From DAOVRD01 sp964521715 (lineage in GTDB: Bacteria; Planctomycetota; Brocadiia; SM23-32): DNA of 8,130 bases. The notes beneath the pieces were generated by a model, which made no database searches, was not told the origin of the DNA, and was given only the letters and a program-made list of their open reading frames with translations. The DNA is taken from assembly GCA_964521715.1 (NCBI GenBank), contig CAZFSS010000052.1, positions 1 through 8,130 of the forward strand, read 5' to 3'. Both the position numbers and the translations under genes were made by a program. Below, one piece after another: positions 1-6,862 of the stretch. The stretch's first letter is position 1; each line of letters begins with the position of its first letter.

Positions 1-156
1 CCGAATTGTCGGAAACTCGCGACCCTACTTTCAATATGCCGAGCTCAATAGCTACGCAGTTCTCCATAGCCCTATAAACCACGGGGGTGTCGCGGTCTCG
101 CCAAGTCAACTGAGTTTGCAGGCTACCGTCCCCCTGACGCGTTTTCCATTGTCGGC

Positions 157-194
157 GTTGCAGCCCGCACCGCGCGTTGCAGTCCGCGCCGCGC
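157..194. repeat. Tandem direct repeat, two 19-bp units
   Basis: Unit 1 (157-175) is GTTGCAGCCCGCACCGCGC and unit 2 (176-194) is GTTGCAGTCCGCGCCGCGC. They match at 17 of 19 positions, and the identity extends two bases further left. The units abut exactly, giving a 19-nt period, close to two helical turns. The repeat ends 58 nt before the GH30-like start codon, so a pair of regulator binding sites is possible. A simple local duplication is equally possible. Confidence 0.6.
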
Positions 195-237
195 GGCCAG
201 ATAATGGGCTTGCCGAGGAGCAATGTTCCTGAGTGCG

Positions 238-245
238 AAGGAGGT
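238..245 (+). promoter_or_regulatory. Shine-Dalgarno site that fixes the GH30-like start
   Basis: AAGGAGGT is a near-perfect anti-16S match, separated by 7 nt from the ATG at 253. It lies inside the longer open frame that begins at the ATG at 223, so it argues that translation starts at 253 and not at 223. Confidence 0.85.
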
Positions 246-252
246 CCCCGGA

Positions 253-1677
253 ATGGCTTCGCTGCGTTGTCTCATGATGACGGCCCTTGTGGTCTTCCTG
301 GCGGCGGCCCCCATGCGGGCATCCGCCGCCGAGATAACGGTGGACACCGCGAAGCAGTACCAGACGATCGAAGGCTTCGGCACGTGCCTGATAGCCTGGG
401 TGGACCGCTACCGGGAGCTCTGCCGCACCGAGGAGTTCCAGCGCGTCTACGTCAACGACCTCGGCTTCGACATGCTGCGGGTCAACCTCTGGGGGCCGGT
501 GTGTCCGAACGCCGTCGAAGACTGGCGCGAGATCCGCTGGCAGGATTTCGACATGTCCGTCGACGGCGGTCGCGGGCAGGTCTTCCTCGACTTCGGCAAC
601 GGAATATGCAAGCTGAATCCTGACGTGAAGATCATCGGCACCGTCTGGAGCCCTCCGCCGTGGATGAAGGTGACCGGGCAGCTCACGGACACGGCCTCGA
701 ATGCCGTGCGAGCCAACTCCTACGGCGAGATAACGAACCGCGTCAAGCCGGAGTGCTACATGCACTTCGCCAAGTGGCTGGTCGAGATGGTGAAGCTCCA
801 CGAGGCGGCCGGCGCCCCGCTCTACGCGGTGAGCCCCGGGAACGAGGTGCAGTTCACGCAGAGATTCGAGAGCTGCGTGTGGGACGGGCCGGACTACGCC
901 AGGATCGTCGGCATCCTGGGCAAGATGCTGGAAGAGGAAGGCTACGGCCACGTCAAGATCTTCGGCCCGGAGACCATGACGAGCCACTTCTACGAGGGCG
1001 GGACGCCGGACTACATCCGCGCCATCATGAGCGACCCGGAGGCCGCCGGGCAGCTCGACGTGTTCGCCACGCACGGCTACGCGGACAACGGCTTCGAGGC
1101 CGACGTATCCGCCAACTCGTCGCGCGAGTTCTGGGCCTTCGTCGAGCAGTACGGCAAGCCCTTCTGGATCACCGAGGGCGGCACCGGCGGGCACGACTGG
1201 CCGACGCCCCTCTGCAACGGCGTCGCCACGGGCATCCACAACGCACTGGTCGCCGGAAACGTCTCCGCCTACGTGCCGTGGCAGGTCATCGGCAGCAGGG
1301 ACACGCACCACCTGATGGTCTACCAGAACGGGCAGATAACCTACACGCCGAAGACCTACGCCGTGATGCACTACTCCCGCTTCATCCGGCCGGGAGCCGT
1401 GCGCGTTGACGCCAGCCCGGCCTACGGCGCGGTGCAGGCCAGCGCCTTCAAGCACGAGGCCGGCGGCGCCCTGACGATTGTGCTGCTGAACCCCGGCGAA
1501 GATGAGCAGCCCGTCACGGTCAGGTTCGCACAGGACCCCGGCTTCGGTAGCATGGAGCTCTACCGGACCTCGGCCACCGAGGGCATGAGCCGTCTGCCCG
1601 ACGCGCCGGTCGAGGGCGGCACGGTGCAGCTCACCATGCCGCCGCTGAGCATGGTCACGCTTCACCACGCCGGCTGA
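253..1677 (+). CDS. Secreted GH30-like glycoside hydrolase
   Basis: Predicted retaining glycosidase of the GH30 type (clan GH-A), exported. The chosen ATG gives 474 aa; the frame also has an ATG 30 nt upstream, but the strong ribosome site favours this one. Residues 1-25 form a signal peptide: an Arg near the start, then a hydrophobic run and an A-S-A-A-E cleavage region. Family marks follow in order: QTIEGFG at 37-43, WSPPPWMK at 132-139, NE at 197-198 (probable acid/base Glu198), WITE ending at Glu308 (probable nucleophile), and YSRFIRPGA at 374-382, which starts the C-terminal beta domain typical of GH30. Most GH30 enzymes have N-E-P at the acid/base; this one has N-E-V. The substrate (xylan, beta-glucan, fucoside or other) cannot be read from the sequence. 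The gene stands alone on + and converges with the acid-sugar cluster, 55 nt away. Family assignment is good; specificity is unknown. Confidence 0.88.
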   Translation: MASLRCLMMTALVVFLAAAPMRASAAEITVDTAKQYQTIEGFGTCLIAWVDRYRELCRTEEFQRVYVNDLGFDMLRVNLWGPVCPNAVEDWREIRWQDFDMSVDGGRGQVFLDFGNGICKLNPDVKIIGTVWSPPPWMKVTGQLTDTASNAVRANSYGEITNRVKPECYMHFAKWLVEMVKLHEAAGAPLYAVSPGNEVQFTQRFESCVWDGPDYARIVGILGKMLEEEGYGHVKIFGPETMTSHFYEGGTPDYIRAIMSDPEAAGQLDVFATHGYADNGFEADVSANSSREFWAFVEQYGKPFWITEGGTGGHDWPTPLCNGVATGIHNALVAGNVSAYVPWQVIGSRDTHHLMVYQNGQITYTPKTYAVMHYSRFIRPGAVRVDASPAYGAVQASAFKHEAGGALTIVLLNPGEDEQPVTVRFAQDPGFGSMELYRTSATEGMSRLPDAPVEGGTVQLTMPPLSMVTLHHAG

Positions 1678-1695
1678 CGCGCCGATGCAGGCGCC

Positions 1696-1709
1696 CGGGC
1701 GGCGGCCCG
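1696..1709. other. Small G+C hairpin between convergent genes
   Basis: CGGGC (1696-1700), loop GGCG, GCCCG (1705-1709) sits in the 55-nt gap between the convergent stops of the GH30-like gene and the SDR. It could help end transcription in either direction, but there is no T-run on either side, so it is not called an intrinsic terminator. Confidence 0.25.
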
Positions 1710-1732
1710 CACGGCGGGTCCTCTACGCCCCC

Positions 1733-2635
1733 TCAGTCCGTCTCGTGCTCAAGCAGCCACGCGATGTGCTCGACGACGTGCGGCCAGGCGTCGAACTCCA
1801 GCCCGAAGTGCTCCTTCAGCTTCGTCAGGTCGAACACGCACGGCTCGCCCGCCTGGCCCGTCAGCGTGATGCGGCTGGACGAGCCCGCCTGCCTCACCGC
1901 CTCCTCTGCGACCTGCGCCTGCGACACAAACCGCACGCCCATGCCGTGGTATACCTGCCGGTTAGCGTCGCTGTGAAGCACCGCCAGGTAGACCCGCGCC
2001 AGGTCGCCGGCCCAGATGGCCTGCGTGCCGTCGCCGCGGTCGGCTACGATGTCCTCGCCCCGCCGGGCCCGGGCGCAGATGCCCCTGAAGCGTGGGTCCG
2101 CCTCGATCGAGCCGCCCTCCACGATCGGGTTGCCGAACGTGAAGTTGGGCCGGATGATGTTGCACCGCATCTCGTGCTTGTGGGCGACCGCCATCAGAAA
2201 CTGCTCGGCGGCGGCCTTCGTGGCGCCGTAGTAGTGCACGGGCGAGCACCTCGTCTCCTCCGTCATGCCCGGGCGCCAGCCCTCGCCAAACACCTCCCCA
2301 GACGACGTGCCGATGAAGCGCCGCACGCCGAGTTCGGCGGCCCTCTCGAACAGCCAGACGGCCGGGCGCGTGTCGCGCATCAGGAATTCGTACGCGCCCA
2401 CGCCCCAGCAGCAGAGCGCGAGATGGATGCACGCCTCCTTGCCCGCCAGGAGCTTCTCGACGAGGGCGAAGTCAGCCATGTCGCCGCCCACGACCTCCAC
2501 GCCGGGCAACCGCCGCAAGCCCTGCGCCTTCCGGGGGTCGCGATCGAAGGCCGTCACCCGGTGCCCCTCGTCGGCAAGCGCCTTGACCACGTAAGAGCCA
2601 ATGAAGCCTGTCCCGCCGGTCACCAGAACGTCCAT
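1733..2635 (-). CDS. NAD-dependent epimerase/dehydratase (extended SDR)
   Basis: A 300-aa Rossmann-fold enzyme of the extended short-chain dehydrogenase family, cytoplasmic. The dinucleotide loop is TGGTGFIG (residues 6-13; Gly7, Gly10, Gly13), with Asp31 after beta-2, which usually means NAD. The catalytic residues are in standard order: TSSG at 110-113 and Tyr136-x-x-x-Lys140 in YYGATK. An RPNFTFGNP segment and an acidic C-terminal helix complete the fold. AAGGAGG at 2641-2647 sits 5 nt from the ATG and supports the start. It is the last gene of the minus-strand cluster, 107 nt behind the DUF6899-like gene. The family includes UDP-sugar epimerases and also D-erythronate dehydrogenase (DenD), which acts before OtnK in a known pathway. 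Given an OtnK two genes upstream, oxidation of an aldonate-type sugar is a reasonable guess, but substrate residues cannot be judged by eye. Confidence 0.88.
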   Translation of the reverse strand: MDVLVTGGTGFIGSYVVKALADEGHRVTAFDRDPRKAQGLRRLPGVEVVGGDMADFALVEKLLAGKEACIHLALCCWGVGAYEFLMRDTRPAVWLFERAAELGVRRFIGTSSGEVFGEGWRPGMTEETRCSPVHYYGATKAAAEQFLMAVAHKHEMRCNIIRPNFTFGNPIVEGGSIEADPRFRGICARARRGEDIVADRGDGTQAIWAGDLARVYLAVLHSDANRQVYHGMGVRFVSQAQVAEEAVRQAGSSSRITLTGQAGEPCVFDLTKLKEHFGLEFDAWPHVVEHIAWLLEHETD

Positions 2636-2686
2636 TTCGCCCTCCTTGTGCCCCGCGCTCCTCGACCGGCGCCGATCCCTGATTCG

Positions 2687-2702
2687 CGAGCCTCACGGCT
2701 CG
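2687..2702. other. Hairpin in the gap before the distal SDR
   Basis: CGAGCC (2687-2692), loop TCAC, GGCTCG (2697-2702) is a perfect 6-bp stem in the 107-nt gap, the longest inside the minus-strand cluster. No T-run follows on the minus strand. It may be an RNA-stability or processing element that uncouples expression of the last gene, or chance in G+C-rich DNA. Confidence 0.3.
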
Positions 2703-2742
2703 GCATGCGAGTGTAAGCCCCGCTGCTCCCGTGATGCTTCAT

Positions 2743-3381
2743 TCATGTCGCGGGGCCTTCAGGCTCGTGGCGCTTCAGCATGATCTCGATGTAACCGTCC
2801 ACGCCGTCCTTCTCCATCGGGACGAGCCGGGTGTGGAACGGCACCATGTTGTAGCAGTCCCCGCTCTTGGTGATCTGGGCCGCCTCGTAGGCCGAGTTCA
2901 CGCGGCGCTTCAGTTCGTCCTTGACGTCTTCGAAGACGCCTGCCAGCCCATTGCCGACCCAATCGTTGCCGAAGCGCTCGTGGATGTCGTAAGCCGTCCG
3001 CGTAAGTGCTCCGACGGTCTGGGCATGGAGCCAGTATCGGAGGCACTCCGCCCAGACGCCCTGCCGATAGAGCTTGTAAGGCACTGCCTGTATGAGCATG
3101 GTGACGGCGTAGTTCAACTCCCCGGTCCAGCCGCCCTTCTGTCCGTAGACCTTGGCCGTGTCAACGATGCAGGCCGCCAGCGCTCCGGCCGCAACTTCGG
3201 TCGGCCGCTCCCCCCTCTCGAGCGCGGCGATGGAGTCCGCGATGGCGCCGAACGCCTCGCGGTAGAGGACGGAGATCTCTGCGGTCTGATGGTCGCGGGC
3301 CAGTACGTCAGCGATCCTGCCGGCCAGGGCGTCCACGTGTCGGTCGATCGGGGGGCGGTTCTGCGGCGGTATATAGGGCAT
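2743..3381 (-). CDS. Uncharacterised protein with DUF6899-like motif
   Basis: A 212-aa soluble, mostly helical protein of unknown function, with no signal peptide or membrane segment. Two blocks recall the small family I know as DUF6899: an N-terminus MPYI, and GELNYA (87-92) followed much later by a V-F-E-D-V-K...E-L-K-R-R-V...Y-E...GDCY block (149-177). Members I recall are only about 100-130 aa, often from phages and bacteria. This one is longer, with extra sequence between the blocks and a tail of about 35 aa ending in a charged stretch. The start is the ATG at 3381. A GTG at 3390 would add three residues, but it abuts the AAGGA core, whereas the ATG is spaced 8 nt from AGGAG and gives the family-like MPYI start. 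It lies between the kinase and the distal SDR with gaps of 54 and 107 nt, so it is probably co-transcribed. The family call is from memory of motifs. Confidence 0.72.
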   Translation of the reverse strand: MPYIPPQNRPPIDRHVDALAGRIADVLARDHQTAEISVLYREAFGAIADSIAALERGERPTEVAAGALAACIVDTAKVYGQKGGWTGELNYAVTMLIQAVPYKLYRQGVWAECLRYWLHAQTVGALTRTAYDIHERFGNDWVGNGLAGVFEDVKDELKRRVNSAYEAAQITKSGDCYNMVPFHTRLVPMEKDGVDGYIEIMLKRHEPEGPAT

Positions 3382-3435
3382 ACGGCTCACTCCTTTCGGG
3401 CAATCACAGTTACGTGGGGGCCTGGCCGGCGCCGG

Positions 3436-4725
3436 TCAGCACAGGTTCATCACGCGCAGGTAGAAGTCCTCGCTGCCGAAGTTCCCGGACTTCAGCACGA
3501 CCATCAGGTCCGGGTGGGAAGCGGGGAAGCAGTAGGGCACGCCCGGTTCCACGGGCAGGCCCACCTCGAGGGCGCCGAATCCGGCTTGGGCGCAGACCGC
3601 TCCGGACGTTTCGCCACCGGAGATGATCAGCCGGCCCACTCGGCGTGACTCGACCAGGCGCCTGGCGATCACCGCCAGGGCATCGGCGATCATGGCACCC
3701 GTCTGAGTGACAGACAGGCCGAGCGTTTTTCCAGACTCCTGCACCTGCCGGACATCCTCCGGCGACTCCGCACGGGCATAGATGACGGCCGGCTTGCCCG
3801 CGCCGAGCAAGGAGCCGGCCGCGTCCACGATGCAGTCAACATCGACTTTGCCGTTCAGCACCTCTTGGGGCTCGACGGGCACTCCAGCGAACCCGTTTGC
3901 CACTGCCCAGCGGTTCTGCGCTCGTGTGGCCGGAGACTGGCTGCCCGACACCACCAGCAGTCCCCCGCACAAACCCCCGATGCGCTCGGCAAAGCACAGG
4001 GCCGAACGGTCGGGAAACATCAGGCGGGGGATCTCCGCCGTGATGCCCGAGCCGCCGCTGATGAACGGCCAGTCCGCCGTTGCCTCGGCGACCACGGTCA
4101 GATCGGACTGCTCAATCGCATCCGTCACCAGGTAGCTTGCGCCGTCAGCCACGAGCGAGTCCATGAGCCCGCGCACGTGTTCCGCGCCGCGCCGGATCTG
4201 GTCGAGCCGGACCACGTCGACCCGGCGCCGGGTTTGCCGCTGCAGCCAGCGCACCAGGTTCGAGTCCGTCATCGGCGTGAGCGGATGGTGCCGCATCGGT
4301 GACTCGGAGAGCAGAACGCCGTTAACGAAATGGTAGCCGTTGTAGGTCGTCCTGCCGTTGACGGGCAGCGCGGGGGCAACGATCGTGGCCTCCTGGCCCA
4401 AAGCCTCGAGGCCCGCGTCCAGGCTGCAGCCGATGTTGCCCTCCGGCGTGGAGTCGAAGGTGGAGCAGTACTTGAGCTGGACCTTCTCGACCTGGAGGAC
4501 CTTCAGGCACTCGACAGCGGCGGTTGTCCGTTCGCGCGCCTGAACCGGGTCCATCGAGCGGATCCGCGTCCCGAGCACTACGGCGTCGAAGTCCGCCAGG
4601 AACGACTCGGCCTCACGCGCCGCGGCAAGGCTCAGGACAAGCGCGGTCCTGACGCCCTTCTCGGTCAGCATGCCGGCGGCGTCCGACGCCCCGGTGTTGT
4701 CATCCGCAACGATTCCGAAACGCAT
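3436..4725 (-). CDS. otnK: 3-oxo-tetronate kinase (four-carbon acid sugar kinase)
   Basis: ATP-dependent kinase of the DUF1537 family, 429 aa, cytoplasmic. Family members phosphorylate the terminal hydroxyl of 3-oxo-tetronates in D-erythronate and threonate breakdown, before decarboxylation to a triose phosphate. The substrate-binding N-terminal domain shows ADDNTGASD (7-15), YCSTFDSTPEGNIG (86-99) and a block with YHFVNGVLLSESPM then HPLTPM (about 121-142). The nucleotide-binding C-terminal domain shows SGSQSPATRAQ (260-270), SGGETSG (369-375) and the ending LKSGNFGSEDF. These match the OtnK/YgbK branch closely, and the length is normal. TAGGAT 6 nt before the ATG is a plausible ribosome site. 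It lies 65 nt after the racemase-family gene. The usual partners OtnC and OtnI are not in the window, so the true substrate could be a related acid sugar. Confidence 0.9.
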   Translation of the reverse strand: MRFGIVADDNTGASDAAGMLTEKGVRTALVLSLAAAREAESFLADFDAVVLGTRIRSMDPVQARERTTAAVECLKVLQVEKVQLKYCSTFDSTPEGNIGCSLDAGLEALGQEATIVAPALPVNGRTTYNGYHFVNGVLLSESPMRHHPLTPMTDSNLVRWLQRQTRRRVDVVRLDQIRRGAEHVRGLMDSLVADGASYLVTDAIEQSDLTVVAEATADWPFISGGSGITAEIPRLMFPDRSALCFAERIGGLCGGLLVVSGSQSPATRAQNRWAVANGFAGVPVEPQEVLNGKVDVDCIVDAAGSLLGAGKPAVIYARAESPEDVRQVQESGKTLGLSVTQTGAMIADALAVIARRLVESRRVGRLIISGGETSGAVCAQAGFGALEVGLPVEPGVPYCFPASHPDLMVVLKSGNFGSEDFYLRVMNLC

Positions 4726-4790
4726 GCGTCGATCCTACATGGAACGTGACAGCAGAGCCTCCACCAAGTCCTCGGGCATGACCGCCGAGT

Positions 4791-5474
4791 TCATGGGCCT
4801 TGCTCTGCGCCCAGGCCCGCCACGACGGCCGCCAGCCGCTCCACCGCCAGGCGCGGGCTCGACAGAATCGACACCCTCTTCTCCTCGTCCGCCAGGGCGT
4901 CGGCCAGCCGCGACATGGACGCCTGAGCCAGGCAGACCACTTCGACGCTGTCGATCAGGTCCAGCAGGTGTGCGCGCACAATCCTATCGTGCTCCTCGCG
5001 ATTGCCCGACAGCCAGGCGGGGTATGCCCCCACGCAGAGAACCGACTTCACCTCGACCTCTTTGTCCATCTCCCGCGCAATGGCCTTCACCAGTTCGGTG
5101 CTGGGCTTCAGGGCTCCCGGATTGGTCGCGATCAGGCCCACGCTGTGGTATCCCTGGACGGCCGCCCGCACCATCGGTTCGTCGATCTTCAGCACCGGCA
5201 CCGCCACCAGGTGCTGCGCCACGTCGGCACATGGCGATATGGACGAACACGTGAGCTGGATGACCTGCGCCCCGGCTGCTTCGGCAGCCACGATGTGGTC
5301 GCAGGTGCGTCGGCAGACAGCGGGCGTCAGCCCCCCTGCCGCGAGGATGCCCCGGATGATGCTCTCGTCCGAAATGTGGCACAGGTCCGCGTCGGGCACC
5401 AGCTCGGCGCACAGCTCGTTGAACATATCCCTCAGGCTGCTGACAGTGTGGATGAAGAAGACTTTGACGCTCAC
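4791..5474 (-). CDS. Asp/Glu racemase superfamily protein
   Basis: A 227-aa member of the cofactor-independent, two-cysteine Asp/Glu racemase superfamily, which includes amino-acid and hydantoin racemases, maleate isomerase and arylmalonate decarboxylase. Both expected catalytic cysteines are present: Cys76 in LTCSSIS and Cys181 in CLAQASM, each at the end of a beta strand in one of the two similar half domains. VGLIATNPG (112-120) marks the start of the second half. The start is taken as the GTG at 5474, because GGGAGGAT lies 5 nt upstream of it on the minus strand; an ATG 33 nt further upstream has no such site and would add a poorly conserved leader. It sits 48 nt after the long SDR and 65 nt before otnK. 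Its place beside otnK suggests epimerisation or isomerisation of an acid-sugar intermediate, but amino-acid racemisation cannot be excluded. Confidence 0.82.
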   Translation of the reverse strand: MSVKVFFIHTVSSLRDMFNELCAELVPDADLCHISDESIIRGILAAGGLTPAVCRRTCDHIVAAEAAGAQVIQLTCSSISPCADVAQHLVAVPVLKIDEPMVRAAVQGYHSVGLIATNPGALKPSTELVKAIAREMDKEVEVKSVLCVGAYPAWLSGNREEHDRIVRAHLLDLIDSVEVVCLAQASMSRLADALADEEKRVSILSSPRLAVERLAAVVAGLGAEQGP

Positions 5475-5479
5475 CCGAT

Positions 5480-5485
5480 CCTCCC
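5480..5485 (-). promoter_or_regulatory. Ribosome-binding site deciding a GTG start
   Basis: On the minus strand GGGAGG precedes the GTG at 5474 by 5 nt. This site is inside the longer open frame beginning at 5507 and is the main reason for choosing the GTG start of the racemase-family gene. Confidence 0.65.
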
Positions 5486-5522
5486 GATCTTTGAACGACC
5501 GGAGCAAGGCGCCTGCCCGGCG

Positions 5523-6740
5523 TCAGGCGTCGTCGCCGCCGAAGCTGATCACGAGGTCCGCTTGCCTCGCCGGCCGGCCTGCCGCCCGCTCCATCAGCCA
5601 GAGCAACTGCTCCCGCGCCCCTTCGCTGAGGGGAGTCAGCTCCCCGCTCCTCAGCAGATGGGCCTTCATCTTCGTCAGGTCATAGGTGAGGGCGACATCG
5701 TCCTCGGCGGGCAGCTCCTCGATGTCATACTCGCAATCCGTGCCACGAATCTCGTTCAGACACGCGGCCACGGTGCGCAGAAGCTCGTCCTCTCGCATGT
5801 AATGCTCTTGGGAAGCGATGGTGAAGAGGCGCAGTGCGGACTCAGGCAACTGGAGACCGCCCGCCCGGATGAAGGCCTTGATGATGTCCCCAAGATACGC
5901 CGGCACGAGCCTCTTGAACGGCTGCCTCACGTCGATGCGGTCGCCGGGGTCTGCCTCCAGCAGCCTCTGACAGGCCTCGGACACCGCCTGGGGCGACTCA
6001 TCGCCCGGCCCGTAGACGTTGCTCAACCGCAGCACCAGGCCCCCACGATCGAGCACCAGGCGCTCCGCCAGCAGCTTGGTCAGACAGTAGATATGGTAGC
6101 TCTCGCTGCCGTATATCTTGGGGTCAAAGGGGGGCGGCAGCTTCTCGTGAATGCTGAGGATGGCATCCGGCGCATCGTCGAAAGACTCGTCTTCCCCCAC
6201 GATGGAGTCAATCAGCTCGTGATAGTCGCCGTTGACCGCATCGATCCACTCCACAAAGTCCTGGCGGAACGGATAGTCATCCTCCCGGATGAGACCGCGG
6301 TAGTCCCCGGCGAAGTAGACGCTGTGCGAGGACGTGAAAACGAGTCGTTTGCCCTGGTCCTCACACAGCCGGCTCACCACTCCGCTGGCCAGGCTGTTGA
6401 CGACGTAGACCTCCGTCATGCTCGGTAACGGCGTGTTGGCGAGCCACGCGGCCAGGTGATAGACGACCTCTCCGCCGTCAACCACAGCTCGCAGCACGTC
6501 CAGGTCGGTGATGGCCCCCGGCAGGACGTGCATCTTGGGCGAAGCGGGCAGTCTCTTCGCTCTTTCGCTCCTCATGTCCCTGCACGTGGTCGTGATCCGC
6601 TCCACGTGGGGTAGCTGAGAAAGCAGCACTTTGTGGAACTGGCTGGCTACGGTGCCGGTGCCGCCCGTCGTGCTGACGCTGCGGAAGGGGAACAGCGTCT
6701 CTTTGATCTGCTCAGGCATGGTCGAGAGCTCAAGATGCAT
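5523..6740 (-). CDS. Atypical extended SDR (epimerase/dehydratase) with large insertion
   Basis: NAD(P)-dependent Rossmann-fold enzyme, 405 aa from the ATG at 6740. The nucleotide loop is TGGTGTVA (about residues 25-32), with Ala in place of the usual third Gly. YHLAAWL (104-110), TSSHS (136-140) and Tyr218-C-L-T-Lys222 supply the SDR core. About 80 residues separate the serines from the catalytic Tyr, against 24 in the neighbouring SDR, so roughly 50 residues are inserted; they are acidic and aromatic (around W165 to Y210). LRLSNVYGPGDES follows and fits a sugar-modifying SDR. The start is uncertain: ATGs at 6785, 6740 and 6719 are possible and none has a strong ribosome site. A weak AAGGG lies before 6740; 6719 would bring the loop closer to the N-terminus. 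The frame stays open to 6941, but that part looks non-coding. It is probably the first gene of the minus-strand cluster. Confidence 0.8.
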   Translation of the reverse strand: MHLELSTMPEQIKETLFPFRSVSTTGGTGTVASQFHKVLLSQLPHVERITTTCRDMRSERAKRLPASPKMHVLPGAITDLDVLRAVVDGGEVVYHLAAWLANTPLPSMTEVYVVNSLASGVVSRLCEDQGKRLVFTSSHSVYFAGDYRGLIREDDYPFRQDFVEWIDAVNGDYHELIDSIVGEDESFDDAPDAILSIHEKLPPPFDPKIYGSESYHIYCLTKLLAERLVLDRGGLVLRLSNVYGPGDESPQAVSEACQRLLEADPGDRIDVRQPFKRLVPAYLGDIIKAFIRAGGLQLPESALRLFTIASQEHYMREDELLRTVAACLNEIRGTDCEYDIEELPAEDDVALTYDLTKMKAHLLRSGELTPLSEGAREQLLWLMERAAGRPARQADLVISFGGDDA

Positions 6741-6862
6741 TTGGGGAGAGCCCTTCGGAGCCGGTCCACCCACCGGCCGAACCATGATAGCCCCGGCCGC
6801 CGGGGCGGTCAAGCCGGCCGCCCTGAGGGAAGCCAAGTCCCGCTGCTCCACAGGGCCTCGGC

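Larger units (their letters stand above)
1..252. other. Non-coding leader region upstream of the GH30-like gene
   Basis: No convincing gene lies here. The outer 100 bases are visibly AT-richer than the rest of the window. A TATAAA hexamer at 74-79 could be a -10 element, but no good -35 stands 16-18 nt before it, so no promoter is called. One frame (2-232) is open from the left edge to a TGA 20 nt before the GH30-like start, but its third codon positions lack the G/C bias of the real genes, so it is not called. The segment contains a 19-bp tandem repeat, listed separately. Confidence 0.6.

Noticed and set aside
2..232. Frame open from the left edge for 76 codons, ending 20 nt before the GH30-like start
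   Set aside because: Spacing would suit the end of an upstream gene, but third positions are not G/C-biased as in neighbours, no domain is recognisable, and it runs through the tandem repeat. A homology search of the extended sequence would settle it.
223..252. Upstream ATG for the GH30-like gene
   Set aside because: It would place a near-perfect Shine-Dalgarno inside the coding region and put extra residues before a typical signal peptide; the ATG at 253 fits better.
106..1668. Long open frame on the minus strand opposite the GH30-like gene (520 codons)
   Set aside because: It reads as an antisense shadow: rich in Arg, Val, His and Gly with no recognisable domain, while the plus strand shows signal peptide, GH30 motifs and a strong ribosome site.
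1696..1709. Rho-independent terminator between the convergent genes
   Set aside because: The stem is only 5 bp and neither strand has a T-run after it.
1685..2716. Plus-strand open frame opposite the distal SDR
   Set aside because: Antisense to a gene with clear Rossmann and YxxxK motifs; no motif or ribosome site of its own.
3382..3390. GTG start three codons upstream for the DUF6899-like gene
   Set aside because: It directly abuts the AAGGA core with no usable spacing, and the ATG at 3381 gives the MPYI start expected for the family.
4800..6428. Long open frame on the plus strand opposite the racemase-family and SDR genes (542 codons)
   Set aside because: It crosses two well-supported minus-strand genes and their spacer, has low-complexity Arg/His/Gln composition and no family motifs. 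High G+C makes stop codons rare on the opposite strand.
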